A stretch of DNA of 64,000 nucleotides from Leptospira koniambonensis (GCF_004769555.1 NZ_RQFY01000001.1:124001-188000), one strand, 5' to 3'. Shown: positions 1-10,880, counted from the first letter of the stretch. The notes: generated by a model from the sequence alone, not told the origin. Numbers and translations are program-made.

Positions 1-1619
1 TTTTTCTCCAACATCTCGTTCCTTAAACGGAAAGCTTCGAATCCTTTTGTAAACTGTGAAGCCATTGTCTGCAATAATCTGAAATCAGAATCCTGATAAG
101 AAAGTTTATCCTTTCTATCGGCAACAGTCAAGGCACCGTAAGGTTCTCCGCTAGATAAGAATAATGGAACGATAATATAAGAACCTTTTAAATATCTTCT
201 GTCCAACATATGAGGGAATGGTTGGTCCAAAATATCCCTTTTTAATACAGGAAGACCTTCCTTGATGCTGGACAAAACTTGGGTTCCTATAATTTCTTCT
301 TCTAAAACTCTATCTATCTTTTCTGATTTTCCGTCGTAGTATGCACAGTTGATAAAATTCTCTTTAGAGAGACTGTATAAGAAAATACCTGCAACACTTG
401 CATCTAATTCTCTGATGATAAGTCGGATGGATTTTCGCACTAAGCCTAGTCTATTTGTAGAAAGACTTACCGCCTGTGACAGATCAAATAAGGACTCTAA
501 CTCGGAGACTTTTTTGCGAAGATCTTTGTTCGCATTCTCTAAGTTCTGAAGAAGTCCAGTCTTCTGGATTGCTAATGCAGAAGTTCCCGAAAAGCTTAAG
601 AAAAGTTCTAGATCCTCTCCAGTAAACTTTTCTCTGTCCACGGTGTTGATCGCTTCAATTACGCCGATTACTTCGTCGTTTGCAACGAGAGGGGCAGCCA
701 TAATATTTCGAGTAGTAAATTGAGAAGCCTTGTCCACTTCCTTATAAACACGATCATCATTTTGTGCATCATTGATGATCATTGGCTTCCGTTCTCTAAC
801 TACGAGCCCAGCCACACCTTTTCCAACAGGAACTTGCATTTTAGTGACCGCTTCACTTTTTTCACCAAGAACTGTGTGGAAATAGAGATATTCTTTGGAT
901 TCATCTAAAAGGAGAACACTACATGCCTCTGTTCTAAATACAGTTTTGGAGGAAAGCATGATCGCTTCTAAAAGTTGAGAAAGATCTAAAGAGGAATTAA
1001 TTAATCCGGAAACACGAATTACTTCTGTAAGTAAGAAGTCGAAACGTTCTGATTGTCTTTTTGCCTGTGCTGCTTCTAATACTAATTGAGTGGTTGCGAG
1101 TAAAGAAAGAGTGACTAAGGAGGCATCTCCGGATACATGAGATTCTTTTAATAATCTTCCTACTGTTTTACATGTAGTACGAAGAAGTTCAAAATCAGTT
1201 TTAGAAAAGCGATCCGCGGTTGTTTTACCTTGTAAAACTAAAACGGCGTAACTTGCACGATTCGCCTTGAGACTTGAATCCAGATCATCTACTTTTAATC
1301 GAACCACTAAAAGCGGATAACTGCTTGGTGATTTGGCCCAAGGAGGAGTTTTACCTCTTTCTAAAAGTAGATCTTTTCCGGATTGTGAGAATGCCCAATG
1401 TGCAGCTTCGATGAGTTCTCTTTCGTTACGACCGGAGATTTGTCGTATATTCGAAGACTCTGTTGTAGAAAATATTCCACCTAAGTCAGCATGAGTGAGT
1501 GCGATCGCCTCTCTCAAAAAACTATCAAAGATAGAGGAGACCCCTAAACCTTCTTCTAGAAAGAAGGAACCGTCACTTCGACTTCTGAGTAGGGTCTCCT
1601 GTTTTTTTATCTGGGTCAA
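1..1619 (-). CDS. GAF-domain protein, C-terminus outside window
   Basis: The visible 539 residues are mostly three consecutive GAF-like sensor modules. The first (about residues 30-170) is weak. The second (about 185-350) is classical, with the signatures [12 protein letters not shown] and [17 protein letters not shown]. The third (about 365-530) ends in an alternating helical stretch near the window edge. GAF modules bind small ligands or mediate dimerisation, and the output domain (phosphatase, cyclase, kinase or none) lies beyond position 1. No ATG or GTG fits the beginning. The frame is closed by a TAG two codons upstream, so a TTG at 1619 is the only reasonable start, 11 bases after the stop of the coiled-coil gene at 1630-1935, with which it probably forms an operon. 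The family call is firm. The start and the function are less certain. Confidence 0.8.
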   Translation of the reverse strand, partial: MTQIKKQETLLRSRSDGSFFLEEGLGVSSIFDSFLREAIALTHADLGGIFSTTESSNIRQISGRNERELIEAAHWAFSQSGKDLLLERGKTPPWAKSPSSYPLLVVRLKVDDLDSSLKANRASYAVLVLQGKTTADRFSKTDFELLRTTCKTVGRLLKESHVSGDASLVTLSLLATTQLVLEAAQAKRQSERFDFLLTEVIRVSGLINSSLDLSQLLEAIMLSSKTVFRTEACSVLLLDESKEYLYFHTVLGEKSEAVTKMQVPVGKGVAGLVVRERKPMIINDAQNDDRVYKEVDKASQFTTRNIMAAPLVANDEVIGVIEAINTVDREKFTGEDLELFLSFSGTSALAIQKTGLLQNLENANKDLRKKVSELESLFDLSQAVSLSTNRLGLVRKSIRLIIRELDASVAGIFLYSLSKENFINCAYYDGKSEKIDRVLEEEIIGTQVLSSIKEGLPVLKRDILDQPFPHMLDRRYLKGSYIIVPLFLSSGEPYGALTVADRKDKLSYQDSDFRLLQTMASQFTKGFEAFRLRNEMLEK

Positions 1620-1629
1620 GGTCTAAAAA

Positions 1630-1935
1630 TTAAGATTGGAATTTAAGGGATTCTTCCCTTAGTCTTCTATTAGCGTGTTCAAGTTCTTTGATACGATTCA
1701 TTGCAGAAATTAATTCGTCTCTAGATAAGTTAGTCACTACTGAAGTTGCATCGAAAGCTTCTTTAACATCTTTTAATTCTTGTCCGGAATACTGAATGAT
1801 AGTTTCGTACATACGAATGATCTCATCCGCGTTTTCCAACTCTTGCTCGTTCAATCTCAAAACTTTTTCATAACCTTTGATAATATCGTTTTGGATTTTT
1901 ATTTTTTTCTGTAGTTCCTCGACGGAATCGCTCAT
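1630..1935 (-). CDS. small coiled-coil protein, unknown function
   Basis: This 101-residue protein is charged and almost wholly helical, with heptad-like spacing of Leu/Ile (for example LQKKIKIQNDIIKGYEKVL) and no signal peptide or membrane segment. It is probably a cytoplasmic coiled-coil dimer. The ATG at 1935 is preceded by a clear Shine-Dalgarno sequence, AGGAG. It lies directly upstream of the GAF-domain gene on the same strand, which suggests the two products act together, perhaps as sensor and adaptor. That link is inference from position only. I recognise no named family. Confidence 0.75.
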   Translation of the reverse strand: MSDSVEELQKKIKIQNDIIKGYEKVLRLNEQELENADEIIRMYETIIQYSGQELKDVKEAFDATSVVTNLSRDELISAMNRIKELEHANRRLREESLKFQS

Positions 1936-1960
1936 CCGATTGCTCCTAAAATAATATATA

Positions 1961-1988
1961 TTGACAGTGCGCCCAAGGAGACCATTTT
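1961..1988 (+). promoter_or_regulatory. putative promoter of the tRNA-Ala gene
   Basis: A consensus -35 box TTGACA (1961-1966) is followed after 16 bases by a weak -10 box CATTTT (1983-1988), ending nine bases before the first tRNA base. Position and spacing fit sigma-70, but the -10 is poor. Confidence 0.4.
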
Positions 1989-1997
1989 GGAATCAGA

Positions 1998-2070
<73 letters not shown>

Positions 2071-2125
2071 CACACCAGCGCCGAACCTAATAGATAGTTT
2101 CCTTTCCTAATCACTGTCAAGACTA

Positions 2126-2812
2126 ATGCGAGAGAATCATTGGACTTTTACCAGCCGGGGAAATCCCAAAAAAGACGAAGTGCTTTGGCTTCGGGACCCC
2201 TTACATTCTTTTGACAGGTCCTTTAGCCCGGAACTTCCTTCAGAATATTATCTTACTGTGGCAGAAGGTCCTGAGAAATTTTCCGGATTTTCGAATGAAG
2301 ACATTTTGGATTTTCTTCTGAAAAGAAAGAAGAAACAAATTCTAATTGCAGAAGGATTTTCCGCGAGATTGATATGGCCACTTCTCACCCAACCTAACGA
2401 TAAAATACTTTCTGCATTTCTGATTTTCCCAAACCCTCTGCCAGTATCAGGATACTCCACTTCCATTTTAGAAAAAACGGATTGGTTTCTTAGGAATTTA
2501 ACCCAGATCCCTAAGTTCTTTTTGGATCCATTCGGTTTAGAAAAGCTTTGGAACGGATTGGAAAAGGAAGATCTATATTCCCAAAAGGCAAAATGTCCGA
2601 TTGGTATCCTTCTTCCTAGAACTGTCGGCCCATTGGAAACCCAGGCAGAAATATTACAGAACATTTCTGTAGGAACTTCTGTGTTTAGATGGGAAGCTCA
2701 AAATCCAAGATTTTCAGAACCGACCACTGGAATGCTGTCTAAAATCCTAGAACCATTCTTAAAATCTGGTGGGCAAAAACCGGTGAAGGATAGCTCTAGG
2801 ACAAGGTTCTGA
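2126..2812 (+). CDS. unknown protein, possibly alpha/beta-hydrolase-like
   Basis: This is a 228-residue soluble protein with no signal peptide or membrane helix. The central part alternates short hydrophobic strands and helices. The stretch ILIAEGFSARLIWPLL, followed by a strand AFLIFPNPLPVSG, resembles the nucleophile elbow (G-x-S-x-x) and following strand of alpha/beta hydrolases, with Ser inside GFSAR, but I see no convincing catalytic Asp or His. An in-frame TAA six codons upstream makes the ATG at 2126 the first usable ATG, although no Shine-Dalgarno is visible. The stop is only three bases before the def start, so translation is probably coupled with peptide deformylase. Function is not assigned. 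Confidence 0.7.
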   Translation: MRENHWTFTSRGNPKKDEVLWLRDPLHSFDRSFSPELPSEYYLTVAEGPEKFSGFSNEDILDFLLKRKKKQILIAEGFSARLIWPLLTQPNDKILSAFLIFPNPLPVSGYSTSILEKTDWFLRNLTQIPKFFLDPFGLEKLWNGLEKEDLYSQKAKCPIGILLPRTVGPLETQAEILQNISVGTSVFRWEAQNPRFSEPTTGMLSKILEPFLKSGGQKPVKDSSRTRF

Positions 2813-2815
2813 AAA

Positions 2816-3346
2816 ATGTCAGTACGTAAAATTCTCAAAATTGGCGATCCACTTCTAAGAAAGAGCAGCGAAACTGTTCATCCAGACGAACTGGGAACCA
2901 AAGAATTCAAAAAAATGATCCGCGACATGTTTGATACAATGAGACATGCGGACGGTGTGGGTCTTGCTGCTCCTCAGATCGGTATCATGAAAAAGATCGT
3001 GGTAGTAGGTTCAGATCCTGAGGATGATAGTCCATCTAGAGTTCCGGAAAGGATACTTATCAATCCAGAGATCAAACCGATTACTGATTCAGTAGATGGA
3101 AATTGGGAAGGATGCCTCTCCGTTCCGGGTATGAGGGGGTACGTAGAAAGACCCAATAAGATCCAAATGAAATGGATGGATGAAAAAGGAAATTCTCACG
3201 AAGAAACAATCGAGGGATATTCTGCAATCGTATACCAACATGAATGCGACCACCTAAACGGGGTTTTGTACGTAGATAGATTAAAGAGTACAAAAATGTT
3301 CGGATTCAATGACTCCATGGAACTAAACGGTCCTATCCTGGACTAA
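2816..3346 (+). CDS. def: peptide deformylase
   Basis: The enzyme removes the N-formyl group from the initiator methionine of new proteins in the cytoplasm. All three signature motifs are present in order: [10 protein letters not shown] near residue 47, EGCLSVPG near residue 99 with the metal-binding Cys, and QHECDHLNG near residue 141, supplying the HExxH metal ligands and catalytic Glu. Its 176 residues match the usual bacterial length. The gene follows the 228-residue unknown gene by three bases (TGA-AAA-ATG), so it is translated from the same message. In its metal site and motifs nothing looks abnormal. Confidence 0.97.
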   Translation: MSVRKILKIGDPLLRKSSETVHPDELGTKEFKKMIRDMFDTMRHADGVGLAAPQIGIMKKIVVVGSDPEDDSPSRVPERILINPEIKPITDSVDGNWEGCLSVPGMRGYVERPNKIQMKWMDEKGNSHEETIEGYSAIVYQHECDHLNGVLYVDRLKSTKMFGFNDSMELNGPILD

Positions 3347-3383
3347 AAAACTTCTCCCCTAAACAATCTAAGCGGAAGCCTAT

Positions 3384-6300
3384 ATGAAAAGTATCATCGA
3401 ATATTTCCTCTCGAAAAGTATCTTCGTAAACCTACTTACAGCCATTATCATTATCTGGGGAGGCTGCAAAGCGGTTGAAATGAATCGCGAAGCTTTCCCA
3501 AATATTAATTTTGATATTGTATCCGTTTCTACTATATACCTAGGCGCTTCTCCCCAAGAAGTGGAGAAGTTAGTCACTAATCCTTTAGAAAAAGCGATTA
3601 AAGAAGTGGATGGGATCAAAGAATATAGATCCGCTTCTATCGAAGGAAGATCCGGTATCGTGATCACTTTGGATCCTGATACAAAGGATACTCAAAAAGT
3701 AGTAGATGATATCAAATCCGCCATAGACCGAGTGGAAGATCTTCCGGAAGAAGCAGAGGATCCAATCGTAACAGAGATTACAACTGCAAGAACTCCAGTA
3801 ATTGAAGTTTCCATTACTTTAAAGGATGATGATGGATCGGTTGAGGCGGAAAAGAGATTACGCGCTCAAGCAAAGATCGTTGAACAAGCACTTTTAGACA
3901 TTTCAGGAGTTGCAAAGGTCTCTCGCAGAGGCTGGAGAGAAACTGAAATGCAAGTAGATATTCTTCCGAATAGTTTGTTTGGTTTTTATCTCACCGGCCA
4001 AGATGTAATAGGCGCATTAAGAAATCGTAACGTAAACGTTCCAGGCGGAAATGTCACCGGTCTTGATAAGGAGATCATTCTTAGAACGATCGGAGAATTT
4101 GATACTCCTGAAGAAATTTCTAAGGTGCATGTCAGAGGAAATGAGATCGGGAATGCGATCCGTATCCAGGATGTCGCCAGAGTCACCGAAGGTTTAAGAG
4201 AAGCGGATTATATCGAGAATGTAAACGGTACTAAAACCGTAGCGCTTACTGTTCTAAAACGTCAAAGTGCAGACGCTATTAAGATCGTAGACAATGTAAA
4301 ATCCACCGTTGAAAAATTTCGCAAGAGTTCTCCAGAATTCCAATATGCATTCGTAAACGATCTTTCTAAGTATATTCGACGTAGGTTAAACGTTTTAATC
4401 TCAAATGCTGCATTCGGGATGATCTTAGTTACTGGATCTCTCTTCTTCTTTTTAGGATGGAGAGTGGCACTTATGACTGCTCTCGGGATCCCTGTTTCCT
4501 TCGGTGCTACATTTATTCTCATGAACCAATTTGGTATGACCTTAAATCTGATCTCCATGTTTGGACTCGTCTTGGTCGTAGGTATCCTTGTAGATGATGC
4601 GATTATTATATGTGAGAACGTATATCGATATATAGAAGAAGGACTTCCTCCTTATGAGGCTACATTAAAGGGAACCTTAGAAGTGGTTTCTCCTGTGACT
4701 GCTACTGTTACTACAACAATTGCTGCATTTGCCCCTCTTCTATTCATGCCAGGTATTTTTGGTAAGTTCGTATTCAGTATTCCACTTGTGGTGATCATTG
4801 CACTTTGCGCTTCTCTTGCGGAAGCATTCTTCATTCTTCCAAATCACTTATATGATATCAATAAAGGTGGAGTAAAAGCCGGAGAGATCAAAGAAGAATC
4901 GGGATGGTTTGCTAAATTTAGGAACACTAAATATGTTCCTGCGCTTCGATTCGCTTTAAACAATCCTTGGAAGATGACTGGAGGTATCGTTGCCTTATTG
5001 ATCGCAAGTTTTATCATCCAATTTTTATTCTCTAAGTTTAAGTTATTCCCTGGTTCTGTAGACCAGTTCTACGTAAAGGTAACTGCTAAAACCGGAGCAA
5101 GTTTGAATGAAACCTATCGTTATCTAGAGGTAATAGAAAAAGAGCTCGCGAAAGTGCCTCCGGAAGATATGGAGAATTATGCGACTCGTGTGGGAATCAT
5201 CCAAGCAAATCCGAATGATCCTTTTACTAAAAGGGGAAAACATTACGGAATGGCAATGGCTTATTTAACTGCGGAAGAGAACCGTAAAAAATGCCATAAA
5301 ACAGATGATATCATCCAAAAACTTAGAAGAAGAACTCTCTGGCTGCTCAATGAAACTTCTCGCAAGATAGAAGAAGAGAAGATCCAAAAAGAAGCAGAAG
5401 AAACCAAAAATCCTTGTGATATTCCTGAACCTGTTGTCATCCCAGAAGAATTCGAATCTCTTAGAGGAAAACTTATTGCTTTAGAATATGAAAAAGTTTC
5501 CGGGGGACCTCCTGTAGGTAAACCTGTTGCGATCGAGATCAGAGGAGATAATTATGATACTCTTCTCAAAATTGCATCTGAATACAAAGCGGTACTTGGA
5601 AAAGTAAAGGGAGTCACGGATATCGCAGACGACTTCAATGAAGGTAAGGACGAAGTTCGAATTAGAGTTAGCGAATCGCTAGCTTCTACCGCAGGAGTTT
5701 CCGTATTTAGGGTTGCTCAAGCAATTAATACAGCATTCCAAGGAACCGTTGCGACAAAGATCAAAAGAACAGACGAAGAAGTAGAAGTAAAAGTCCGCTT
5801 TCCTGAATCTTACAGAAAATCTGTAGATAGTTTGAACCATGTTTATGTTTCGAATTCTATCGGCAAAATGATCCCAGTATCTCGTTTGGTTACTGTGCAA
5901 AAACTTCCAGGTGTTTCTAATATCAATCACTTGGATGGAAAACGTTTAGTTACTGTCACTGCGAACTTAGCGGGAGGAAAACAAGCAAATTCGAGGGAGG
6001 CCAATGCTTCCGCTAAAGTATTGGCAGAGAAAGAAAAGATCATAGATAAATATCCTGGTTATATCGTTCGTTTTGGCGGGGAAAATAAGGATACGGAAGA
6101 ATCAATGGGTTCCCTAGGTGGAAAATTCGGATTGGCTCTTCTAATCATGTATATCATCATCGCTTCTCAATTTGGATCTTTGATGCAGCCTCTTGTGATC
6201 GGAAGTGCTATCCCCTTCTCCTTTATTGGAGTGATCTTGGCATTCGTGACTCATGGAGAATCTTTCGGATTCTTAGCTATGCTTGGAATTGTTGGTCTTG

Positions 6301-6740
6301 CGGGAGTTGTAGTAAACGACTCAATCGTACTCGTAGACTTTGCAAACACTCTGCGCAAAGAAAATCCGAATAAGAATATTAAGGAAATCTTAATAGATAC
6401 AGGAAACTTAAGACTTAGAGCTGTGACCTTAACTACTGTGACTACAGTTTTGGGACTTTTACCAACTGCATACGGTATCGGTGGTTACGACCCATTCTTA
6501 GTTCCAATGGCACTAGCTTTTGGTTGGGGACTTGCATTTGCAAGTATCATCACTCTCATCATGGTGCCTGTATTCTATCTTCATCTTTACAATTTCCAGA
6601 GCTGGTTTTACGGAAGGGTGGAAAATGTTTTCGGTAAAAAGCAGGTTGTAAGACCAAGCGCTGTATATTTCCCAAGCCCAGAATTTTCAAGCGATCCTGA
6701 ACCGATTTCAACGATTAATAAGGGCAGAAAGAAGAAGTAA
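3384..6740 (+). CDS. RND-family efflux transporter permease
   Basis: This 1118-residue inner-membrane protein has the AcrB/CzcA layout. One N-terminal helix (about 13-32) precedes a first periplasmic domain, then a block of membrane helices (about 340-500 plus one near 533-550), a second periplasmic domain, and a final block of helices (about 900-1070). Segments such as [21 protein letters not shown] and its C-terminal counterpart [15 protein letters not shown] are typical RND helix-4 type motifs. A highly charged insert near residue 640-690 ([14 protein letters not shown]) enlarges the second periplasmic domain. RND pumps normally work with a membrane-fusion protein and an outer-membrane channel, but neither is adjacent, so it must use partners from elsewhere or act without them. 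The substrate cannot be read from sequence. Confidence 0.93.
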   Translation: MKSIIEYFLSKSIFVNLLTAIIIIWGGCKAVEMNREAFPNINFDIVSVSTIYLGASPQEVEKLVTNPLEKAIKEVDGIKEYRSASIEGRSGIVITLDPDTKDTQKVVDDIKSAIDRVEDLPEEAEDPIVTEITTARTPVIEVSITLKDDDGSVEAEKRLRAQAKIVEQALLDISGVAKVSRRGWRETEMQVDILPNSLFGFYLTGQDVIGALRNRNVNVPGGNVTGLDKEIILRTIGEFDTPEEISKVHVRGNEIGNAIRIQDVARVTEGLREADYIENVNGTKTVALTVLKRQSADAIKIVDNVKSTVEKFRKSSPEFQYAFVNDLSKYIRRRLNVLISNAAFGMILVTGSLFFFLGWRVALMTALGIPVSFGATFILMNQFGMTLNLISMFGLVLVVGILVDDAIIICENVYRYIEEGLPPYEATLKGTLEVVSPVTATVTTTIAAFAPLLFMPGIFGKFVFSIPLVVIIALCASLAEAFFILPNHLYDINKGGVKAGEIKEESGWFAKFRNTKYVPALRFALNNPWKMTGGIVALLIASFIIQFLFSKFKLFPGSVDQFYVKVTAKTGASLNETYRYLEVIEKELAKVPPEDMENYATRVGIIQANPNDPFTKRGKHYGMAMAYLTAEENRKKCHKTDDIIQKLRRRTLWLLNETSRKIEEEKIQKEAEETKNPCDIPEPVVIPEEFESLRGKLIALEYEKVSGGPPVGKPVAIEIRGDNYDTLLKIASEYKAVLGKVKGVTDIADDFNEGKDEVRIRVSESLASTAGVSVFRVAQAINTAFQGTVATKIKRTDEEVEVKVRFPESYRKSVDSLNHVYVSNSIGKMIPVSRLVTVQKLPGVSNINHLDGKRLVTVTANLAGGKQANSREANASAKVLAEKEKIIDKYPGYIVRFGGENKDTEESMGSLGGKFGLALLIMYIIIASQFGSLMQPLVIGSAIPFSFIGVILAFVTHGESFGFLAMLGIVGLAGVVVNDSIVLVDFANTLRKENPNKNIKEILIDTGNLRLRAVTLTTVTTVLGLLPTAYGIGGYDPFLVPMALAFGWGLAFASIITLIMVPVFYLHLYNFQSWFYGRVENVFGKKQVVRPSAVYFPSPEFSSDPEPISTINKGRKKK

Positions 6741-6751
6741 GATAATCAAAA

Positions 6752-6780
6752 CGAAAAGCGGGCATCAATCCTGCTTTTCG
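6752..6780. terminator. bidirectional terminator stem-loop
   Basis: The arms CGAAAAGCGGG (6752-6762) and CCTGCTTTTCG (6770-6780) pair at 10 of 11 positions around a 7-base loop, followed by TTTAAT. It lies between the convergent RND and deacetylase genes, and the deacetylase stop codon is in the loop, so the stem overlaps its last codons. Confidence 0.7.
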
Positions 6781-7964
6781 TTTAATACTTCAGGAACGGT
6801 TGTGAATTTATAACCTTTGTTTAACATCGCCTGAATAAAATCAGGAAGAATATAGATCAGTTTTTCGGATTGTCTAGGCGAACCTAAATGCATCAAGATA
6901 ATTGCACCATTCATTCCATTTTTGTCAGCAGCTTCCCAACGATATAAAAAATCCAACATCTCTTCTTTAGTTTTATAATGTGGATTTTGTACTAGCTTTG
7001 TTTTTCCTGTAGAAGGATCTTTTTTGGTGATGTACTTCTTATATACGAAGTCAGGTACATCCAAAGAACCTACAGTATTATTGCTCCAGAAAATATGATT
7101 TTCATAACCTTGTGTAGCATATACATCCAAAATGATCGGGTCCACTGCGCCATATGGCAATCTATAATACTTGGTAAGAGTAAGCCCTGTAATCGTCTTA
7201 AATTTATCCTCTACTGATGTTAATTCTTCCAAAAGAACATTAAAATCTGGGATCTCGTCAGCCACATAACTTAGTAGTGCTCTTTTTCTGAGAGAGGATT
7301 CTTTCAAACTTCTAGGTAAATTAAAATGGCTCCATGTATGATTCCCGAAAACTACTCTTCCATCTAATGCTGCTAATTTTTTGAGATAAACCAAATTGGT
7401 TTTGGAAAATAACGATCCGCCTTTTTTAGCAGGATTTTCATTGGAAACGAATAAGGTCACCTTGATCGGGAACCTCATCATAAATTCATAAAGTATTTGC
7501 AGATCTTCTCCGGTTCCTAAATCGAATGTAAGAGATATTTCCTTAAAATTCGGATTTCCTCTGCTTATGTTTTTGCCTGTACCGGGTTTAGGAATGATCG
7601 TTTGCAGGGAGTTTAAGTTTTTATTCACTTCTTCAGTTAGGTCTCCATCAGGAACGTCATCTAAGATGGAAGATTTGAAACGAAGTACTTCTTCTTCTCT
7701 TTGCTGTTCTTCTAATCTTAAACTTGTGATATCTTCTGAAAGAACGGAGATGACTTCATTCTGCTTTTGGACAGTGTTTTGGAGGGAATCCAACCTTCTT
7801 GCTAAAGCAAAAACAGTGGTAATGCTCAAGATCAGGAAGAAGAATACGGAGGAACCGATCCGGATCTGACGAAATTTTTTTTCCAGGACTTCGGATTCGA
7901 CTTCGTTGTCCTGGATTTCCTTGATCGTCTTAGAAAGTACTGTAGATTCTTCTTCGCTGAGCAT
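6765..7964 (-). CDS. polysaccharide deacetylase-like (NodB domain) protein
   Basis: This 399-residue protein starts with a short cytoplasmic segment, one membrane helix (about 37-54), a coiled coil (about 57-100), and then a NodB-homology domain (about 140-395) that should face the periplasm. Family motifs are recognisable: SLTFDLG (motif 1), GNHTWSH (motif 2, metal-binding histidines), YYRLPYG (motif 3) and ILMHLG (motif 5). Motif 1 is normally TFDDG. Here the second, metal-binding Asp is Leu, and the motif 4 Asp/Trp is not evident. It may therefore use a changed metal site or be non-catalytic. Its start is 13 bases after the tyrS stop, so it is probably cotranscribed with tyrS. Substrates in the family are cell-wall or exported polysaccharides. 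Confidence 0.85.
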   Translation of the reverse strand: MLSEEESTVLSKTIKEIQDNEVESEVLEKKFRQIRIGSSVFFFLILSITTVFALARRLDSLQNTVQKQNEVISVLSEDITSLRLEEQQREEEVLRFKSSILDDVPDGDLTEEVNKNLNSLQTIIPKPGTGKNISRGNPNFKEISLTFDLGTGEDLQILYEFMMRFPIKVTLFVSNENPAKKGGSLFSKTNLVYLKKLAALDGRVVFGNHTWSHFNLPRSLKESSLRKRALLSYVADEIPDFNVLLEELTSVEDKFKTITGLTLTKYYRLPYGAVDPIILDVYATQGYENHIFWSNNTVGSLDVPDFVYKKYITKKDPSTGKTKLVQNPHYKTKEEMLDFLYRWEAADKNGMNGAIILMHLGSPRQSEKLIYILPDFIQAMLNKGYKFTTVPEVLNEKQD

Positions 7965-7977
7965 GTTCTGATTTCGG

Positions 7978-9195
7978 TCAACTGACCAGACGGATGAATT
8001 TTCCTTTTTTGCCTTGGCGAATCAAGTATTCTGCGTTTTTAGTTACAGTAAATTTTTCATCCGAAAGTTTCTCTTCGTCGACATAAATCCCCCCAGACTT
8101 GACAAGCCTTCTCGCCTCGGAGGTAGAAGGAACAAATCCCAGTTTGGCGAGAACCCAGATCAGCTGAGGAGTTTCGGATTCTTGGAAAAATTCGGGACCT
8201 AATTTTGTTTCCGGAATATTCTCAGGAATGGCTCTTGCTTTTGGATTATGGACCTTATTCCATTCTCCAATTGCTTCTGAGTTTGCGTCCGAAGAGGAAA
8301 ACTGATCCATTATTAATTTTGCAAGTTCGGTTTTGACTTCTTTAGGATGTAATTCCCCTGACTCGATACCTTTTTTACGCTCAGAAACAGATTCCATAGG
8401 AAGATCGGTAAGTAATTCGAAATAATTCCACATCAGTTCGTCGGAGATGGACATTAGTTTTCCGAACATGTCGATTGGCTCTTCTGTAATCCCCACGTAA
8501 TTTCCGAGGGACTTGGACATTTTTTTGACCCCATCCAAACCAACCAAAAGAGGAAGAGTGATCACACATTGTGCCTCTTTTCCGTATTCTCTCTGTAATT
8601 CTCTGCCCACTAGAAGATTGAATTTTTGGTCCGTTCCACCAAGTTCCACATCCGCTTCCATTTCTACGGAGTCGTAACCTTGCACAAGTGGATAGAGGAA
8701 CTCAATCAGAGAGATGGATTGTCCGCTTTTGTATCTTTTGCTGAAATCGTCTCTTTCTAAAATTTGGGCCACGCTGTATTTAGAAGTGAGCACCAAAACA
8801 TCTTCAAAATTCATCCCGGAACACCAACGGGAATTATATACAATCTTGGTCTTCTCCTTATCCAAAACCTTAAAAACTTGGCTTTGGTAGGTTTCTGAAT
8901 TTTTGAGAACTTCTTCTTTAGAGAGTCTTTTTCTGGTTTCAGATTTGCCCGTAGGATCTCCGATCATCGCGGTAAAATCTCCTAGAAGGAAATTCACTTC
9001 ATGACCCAGATCCTGGAAATGTCTCAATTTTCTGAGTAAAACGAAATGCCCCAAGTGAAGGTCTGGAGCTGTCGGGTCGAAACCGGCTTTGATTTTTAAG
9101 GACTTTTTTTTGGTAAGTTTGGAGGTAAGTTCCTCTTCGCTGATCAGGTCGACTGTCCCGCGTCGTATCAATTCGATTTGTTTTTTAGGTTCCAT
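7978..9195 (-). CDS. tyrS: tyrosyl-tRNA synthetase
   Basis: This class I aminoacyl-tRNA synthetase charges tRNA-Tyr. The HIGH-type motif appears as [10 protein letters not shown] (about residues 46-55), the KMSKS loop as KKMSKSLGN (about 232-240), and a C-terminal S4-type RNA-binding segment covers about 340-405. The 405-residue length and the start [13 protein letters not shown] fit the TyrZ-like bacterial subgroup. It is divergent from glpD with a 62-base gap that must hold both promoters. The deacetylase-like gene follows 13 bases downstream on the same strand. I see no T-box leader, nor would one be expected in a spirochaete. Confidence 0.97.
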   Translation of the reverse strand: MEPKKQIELIRRGTVDLISEEELTSKLTKKKSLKIKAGFDPTAPDLHLGHFVLLRKLRHFQDLGHEVNFLLGDFTAMIGDPTGKSETRKRLSKEEVLKNSETYQSQVFKVLDKEKTKIVYNSRWCSGMNFEDVLVLTSKYSVAQILERDDFSKRYKSGQSISLIEFLYPLVQGYDSVEMEADVELGGTDQKFNLLVGRELQREYGKEAQCVITLPLLVGLDGVKKMSKSLGNYVGITEEPIDMFGKLMSISDELMWNYFELLTDLPMESVSERKKGIESGELHPKEVKTELAKLIMDQFSSSDANSEAIGEWNKVHNPKARAIPENIPETKLGPEFFQESETPQLIWVLAKLGFVPSTSEARRLVKSGGIYVDEEKLSDEKFTVTKNAEYLIRQGKKGKFIRLVS

Positions 9196-9257
9196 TTGGC
9201 TCTTTTATTGCAATTTCACCCACCGAAATCAGCCTGTAAAGCAGGAAGACCTTGTAC

Positions 9258-10874
9258 ATGCAAAAACACGATCGCAAAAGCCGGTTTGAAAAATTAAAAG
9301 AAGAACAATTCGACCTCTTGATTTTGGGGGGTGGAGCCACAGGAGCCGGGGCTGCCCTGGACGCGAGCCTACGCGGACTCAAAGTTGCACTTTTAGAAAA
9401 ATCAGATTTTGCTTCTGGAACTTCTTCTCGTTCCACAAAACTCATCCACGGAGGGGTTCGCTACCTCGCCCAATTCCATTTCAAACTGATTCACGAGGCG
9501 CTCACAGAAAGACAAAGACTTCTGGACAATGCGCCTCACCTGGTCAAACCGCTTCCATTCATTCTTCCCACATACAAATTGTACGAAAAACCATATTACA
9601 GTATCGGAATGACGATGTATGATATCCTAGCTTGGAAAGGAAATCTGCCTTCCCATAAAAGAGTTTCCAAGGAAGAAGTTGAAAAAGATTTTCCTGCTCT
9701 CCAAACTAAGGGACTGACTGGCGGGATCTTATATTACGATTCTCAATTCAACGATGCAAGATTGAATGTGAACCTGGCTCGTGCTGCCTCCAAAGAAGGT
9801 GCTCTAGTACTGAACCAAACTGAACTTCTATCTTTCCAGAAGAAGGACGGCAAAATTACAGGTGGAAAAGTAAAGGATCTCTTAAGTGGCGAAACCTATA
9901 ATGTAAAAGCAAAAGTTGTAGTGAACGCGACTGGGCCTTGGGTGGACGATATTCGTTTAAAAGATGATCCAAGAACTTACCGTGTACTCTCTCCAAGCCA
10001 AGGAATTCATTTAGTTTTCAAAAAAGAAACCATTCCTTGTAATACAGCACTCATCATTCCTAAAACAAAAGATGGACGAGTAGTATTTATCATTCCTTGG
10101 GAAGATCATGTGATCTTAGGAACCACAGACACTCCTATCCACGAAGTAAGCCAAGATCCACTTCCATTAGAATCAGAAGTGGAGTTCCTACTACAAACAG
10201 GTTCAGAATATTTAGCGAAACCGCTTCAAAGAAAAGAAATCATCTCCGTATTCTCAGGGATCAGACCTCTTATCTCACCAGAAGGAAACCAAGACACAAA
10301 AAGTATCTCCAGAGAAGAAGTGATCTTAGTTTCTTCCTCCGGGCTAATTACTATGGGAGGAGGAAAATGGTCTACTTATAGAAAAATGTCGGAAGACCTG
10401 ATCGATAGAGTTTCGAAAGAAGGTGGATTCGAAGAATTCGGCCCGAGCAGAACTGCAAAATATGCATTCCCAGGAAAAGTTGGATATTCAGAAAACTTAT
10501 ACAAAGAAATCCAGAAAATGTATAAGGTAAGCGAAGCTTCTGCAAAACGTCTCCAAAACTTTTATGGCGGAGAAGTTTTCATCATCCTTGGCAAAAAGCC
10601 AACTCCTCTCTTAAAGGGAATAGAATATTTCCAAGAAGAAGTGGAATGGTTTGCAAAAGAAGAATTCGCACTCACTGTCACTGATGTTCTTTCCAGAAGA
10701 TTCAGGATACAATTCTTAGATCTAAAACTTTCAGCAAAACTAGCAACACCAGTTTCAAAAATCTTAGCTAAACAACTTGGCTGGAAGGAAACGATTCGAA
10801 AGGAAAAAGAATCAGAGGCATTAGAACTAATAGAATCTCTGAGATCTACCTACAACGGAAAAGCTAATAAATAA
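9258..10874 (+). CDS. glpD: glycerol-3-phosphate dehydrogenase (FAD-dependent)
   Basis: The enzyme oxidises sn-glycerol 3-phosphate to dihydroxyacetone phosphate and passes electrons to the quinone pool at the inner membrane. The N-terminal dinucleotide-binding motif is LLILGGGATGAGAALDA, followed by the family signature SRSTKLIHGGVRYL. The FAD-dependent oxidoreductase fold extends to about residue 360, with the GlpD C-terminal domain after it. Two starts are possible: TTG at 9252 or ATG at 9258. The Shine-Dalgarno AGGAAG (9243-9248) lies nine bases from the ATG and only three from the TTG, so I chose the ATG (538 residues). No glpK or glpF is adjacent. Confidence 0.95.
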   Translation: MQKHDRKSRFEKLKEEQFDLLILGGGATGAGAALDASLRGLKVALLEKSDFASGTSSRSTKLIHGGVRYLAQFHFKLIHEALTERQRLLDNAPHLVKPLPFILPTYKLYEKPYYSIGMTMYDILAWKGNLPSHKRVSKEEVEKDFPALQTKGLTGGILYYDSQFNDARLNVNLARAASKEGALVLNQTELLSFQKKDGKITGGKVKDLLSGETYNVKAKVVVNATGPWVDDIRLKDDPRTYRVLSPSQGIHLVFKKETIPCNTALIIPKTKDGRVVFIIPWEDHVILGTTDTPIHEVSQDPLPLESEVEFLLQTGSEYLAKPLQRKEIISVFSGIRPLISPEGNQDTKSISREEVILVSSSGLITMGGGKWSTYRKMSEDLIDRVSKEGGFEEFGPSRTAKYAFPGKVGYSENLYKEIQKMYKVSEASAKRLQNFYGGEVFIILGKKPTPLLKGIEYFQEEVEWFAKEEFALTVTDVLSRRFRIQFLDLKLSAKLATPVSKILAKQLGWKETIRKEKESEALELIESLRSTYNGKANK

Positions 10875-10880
10875 AGTCTC

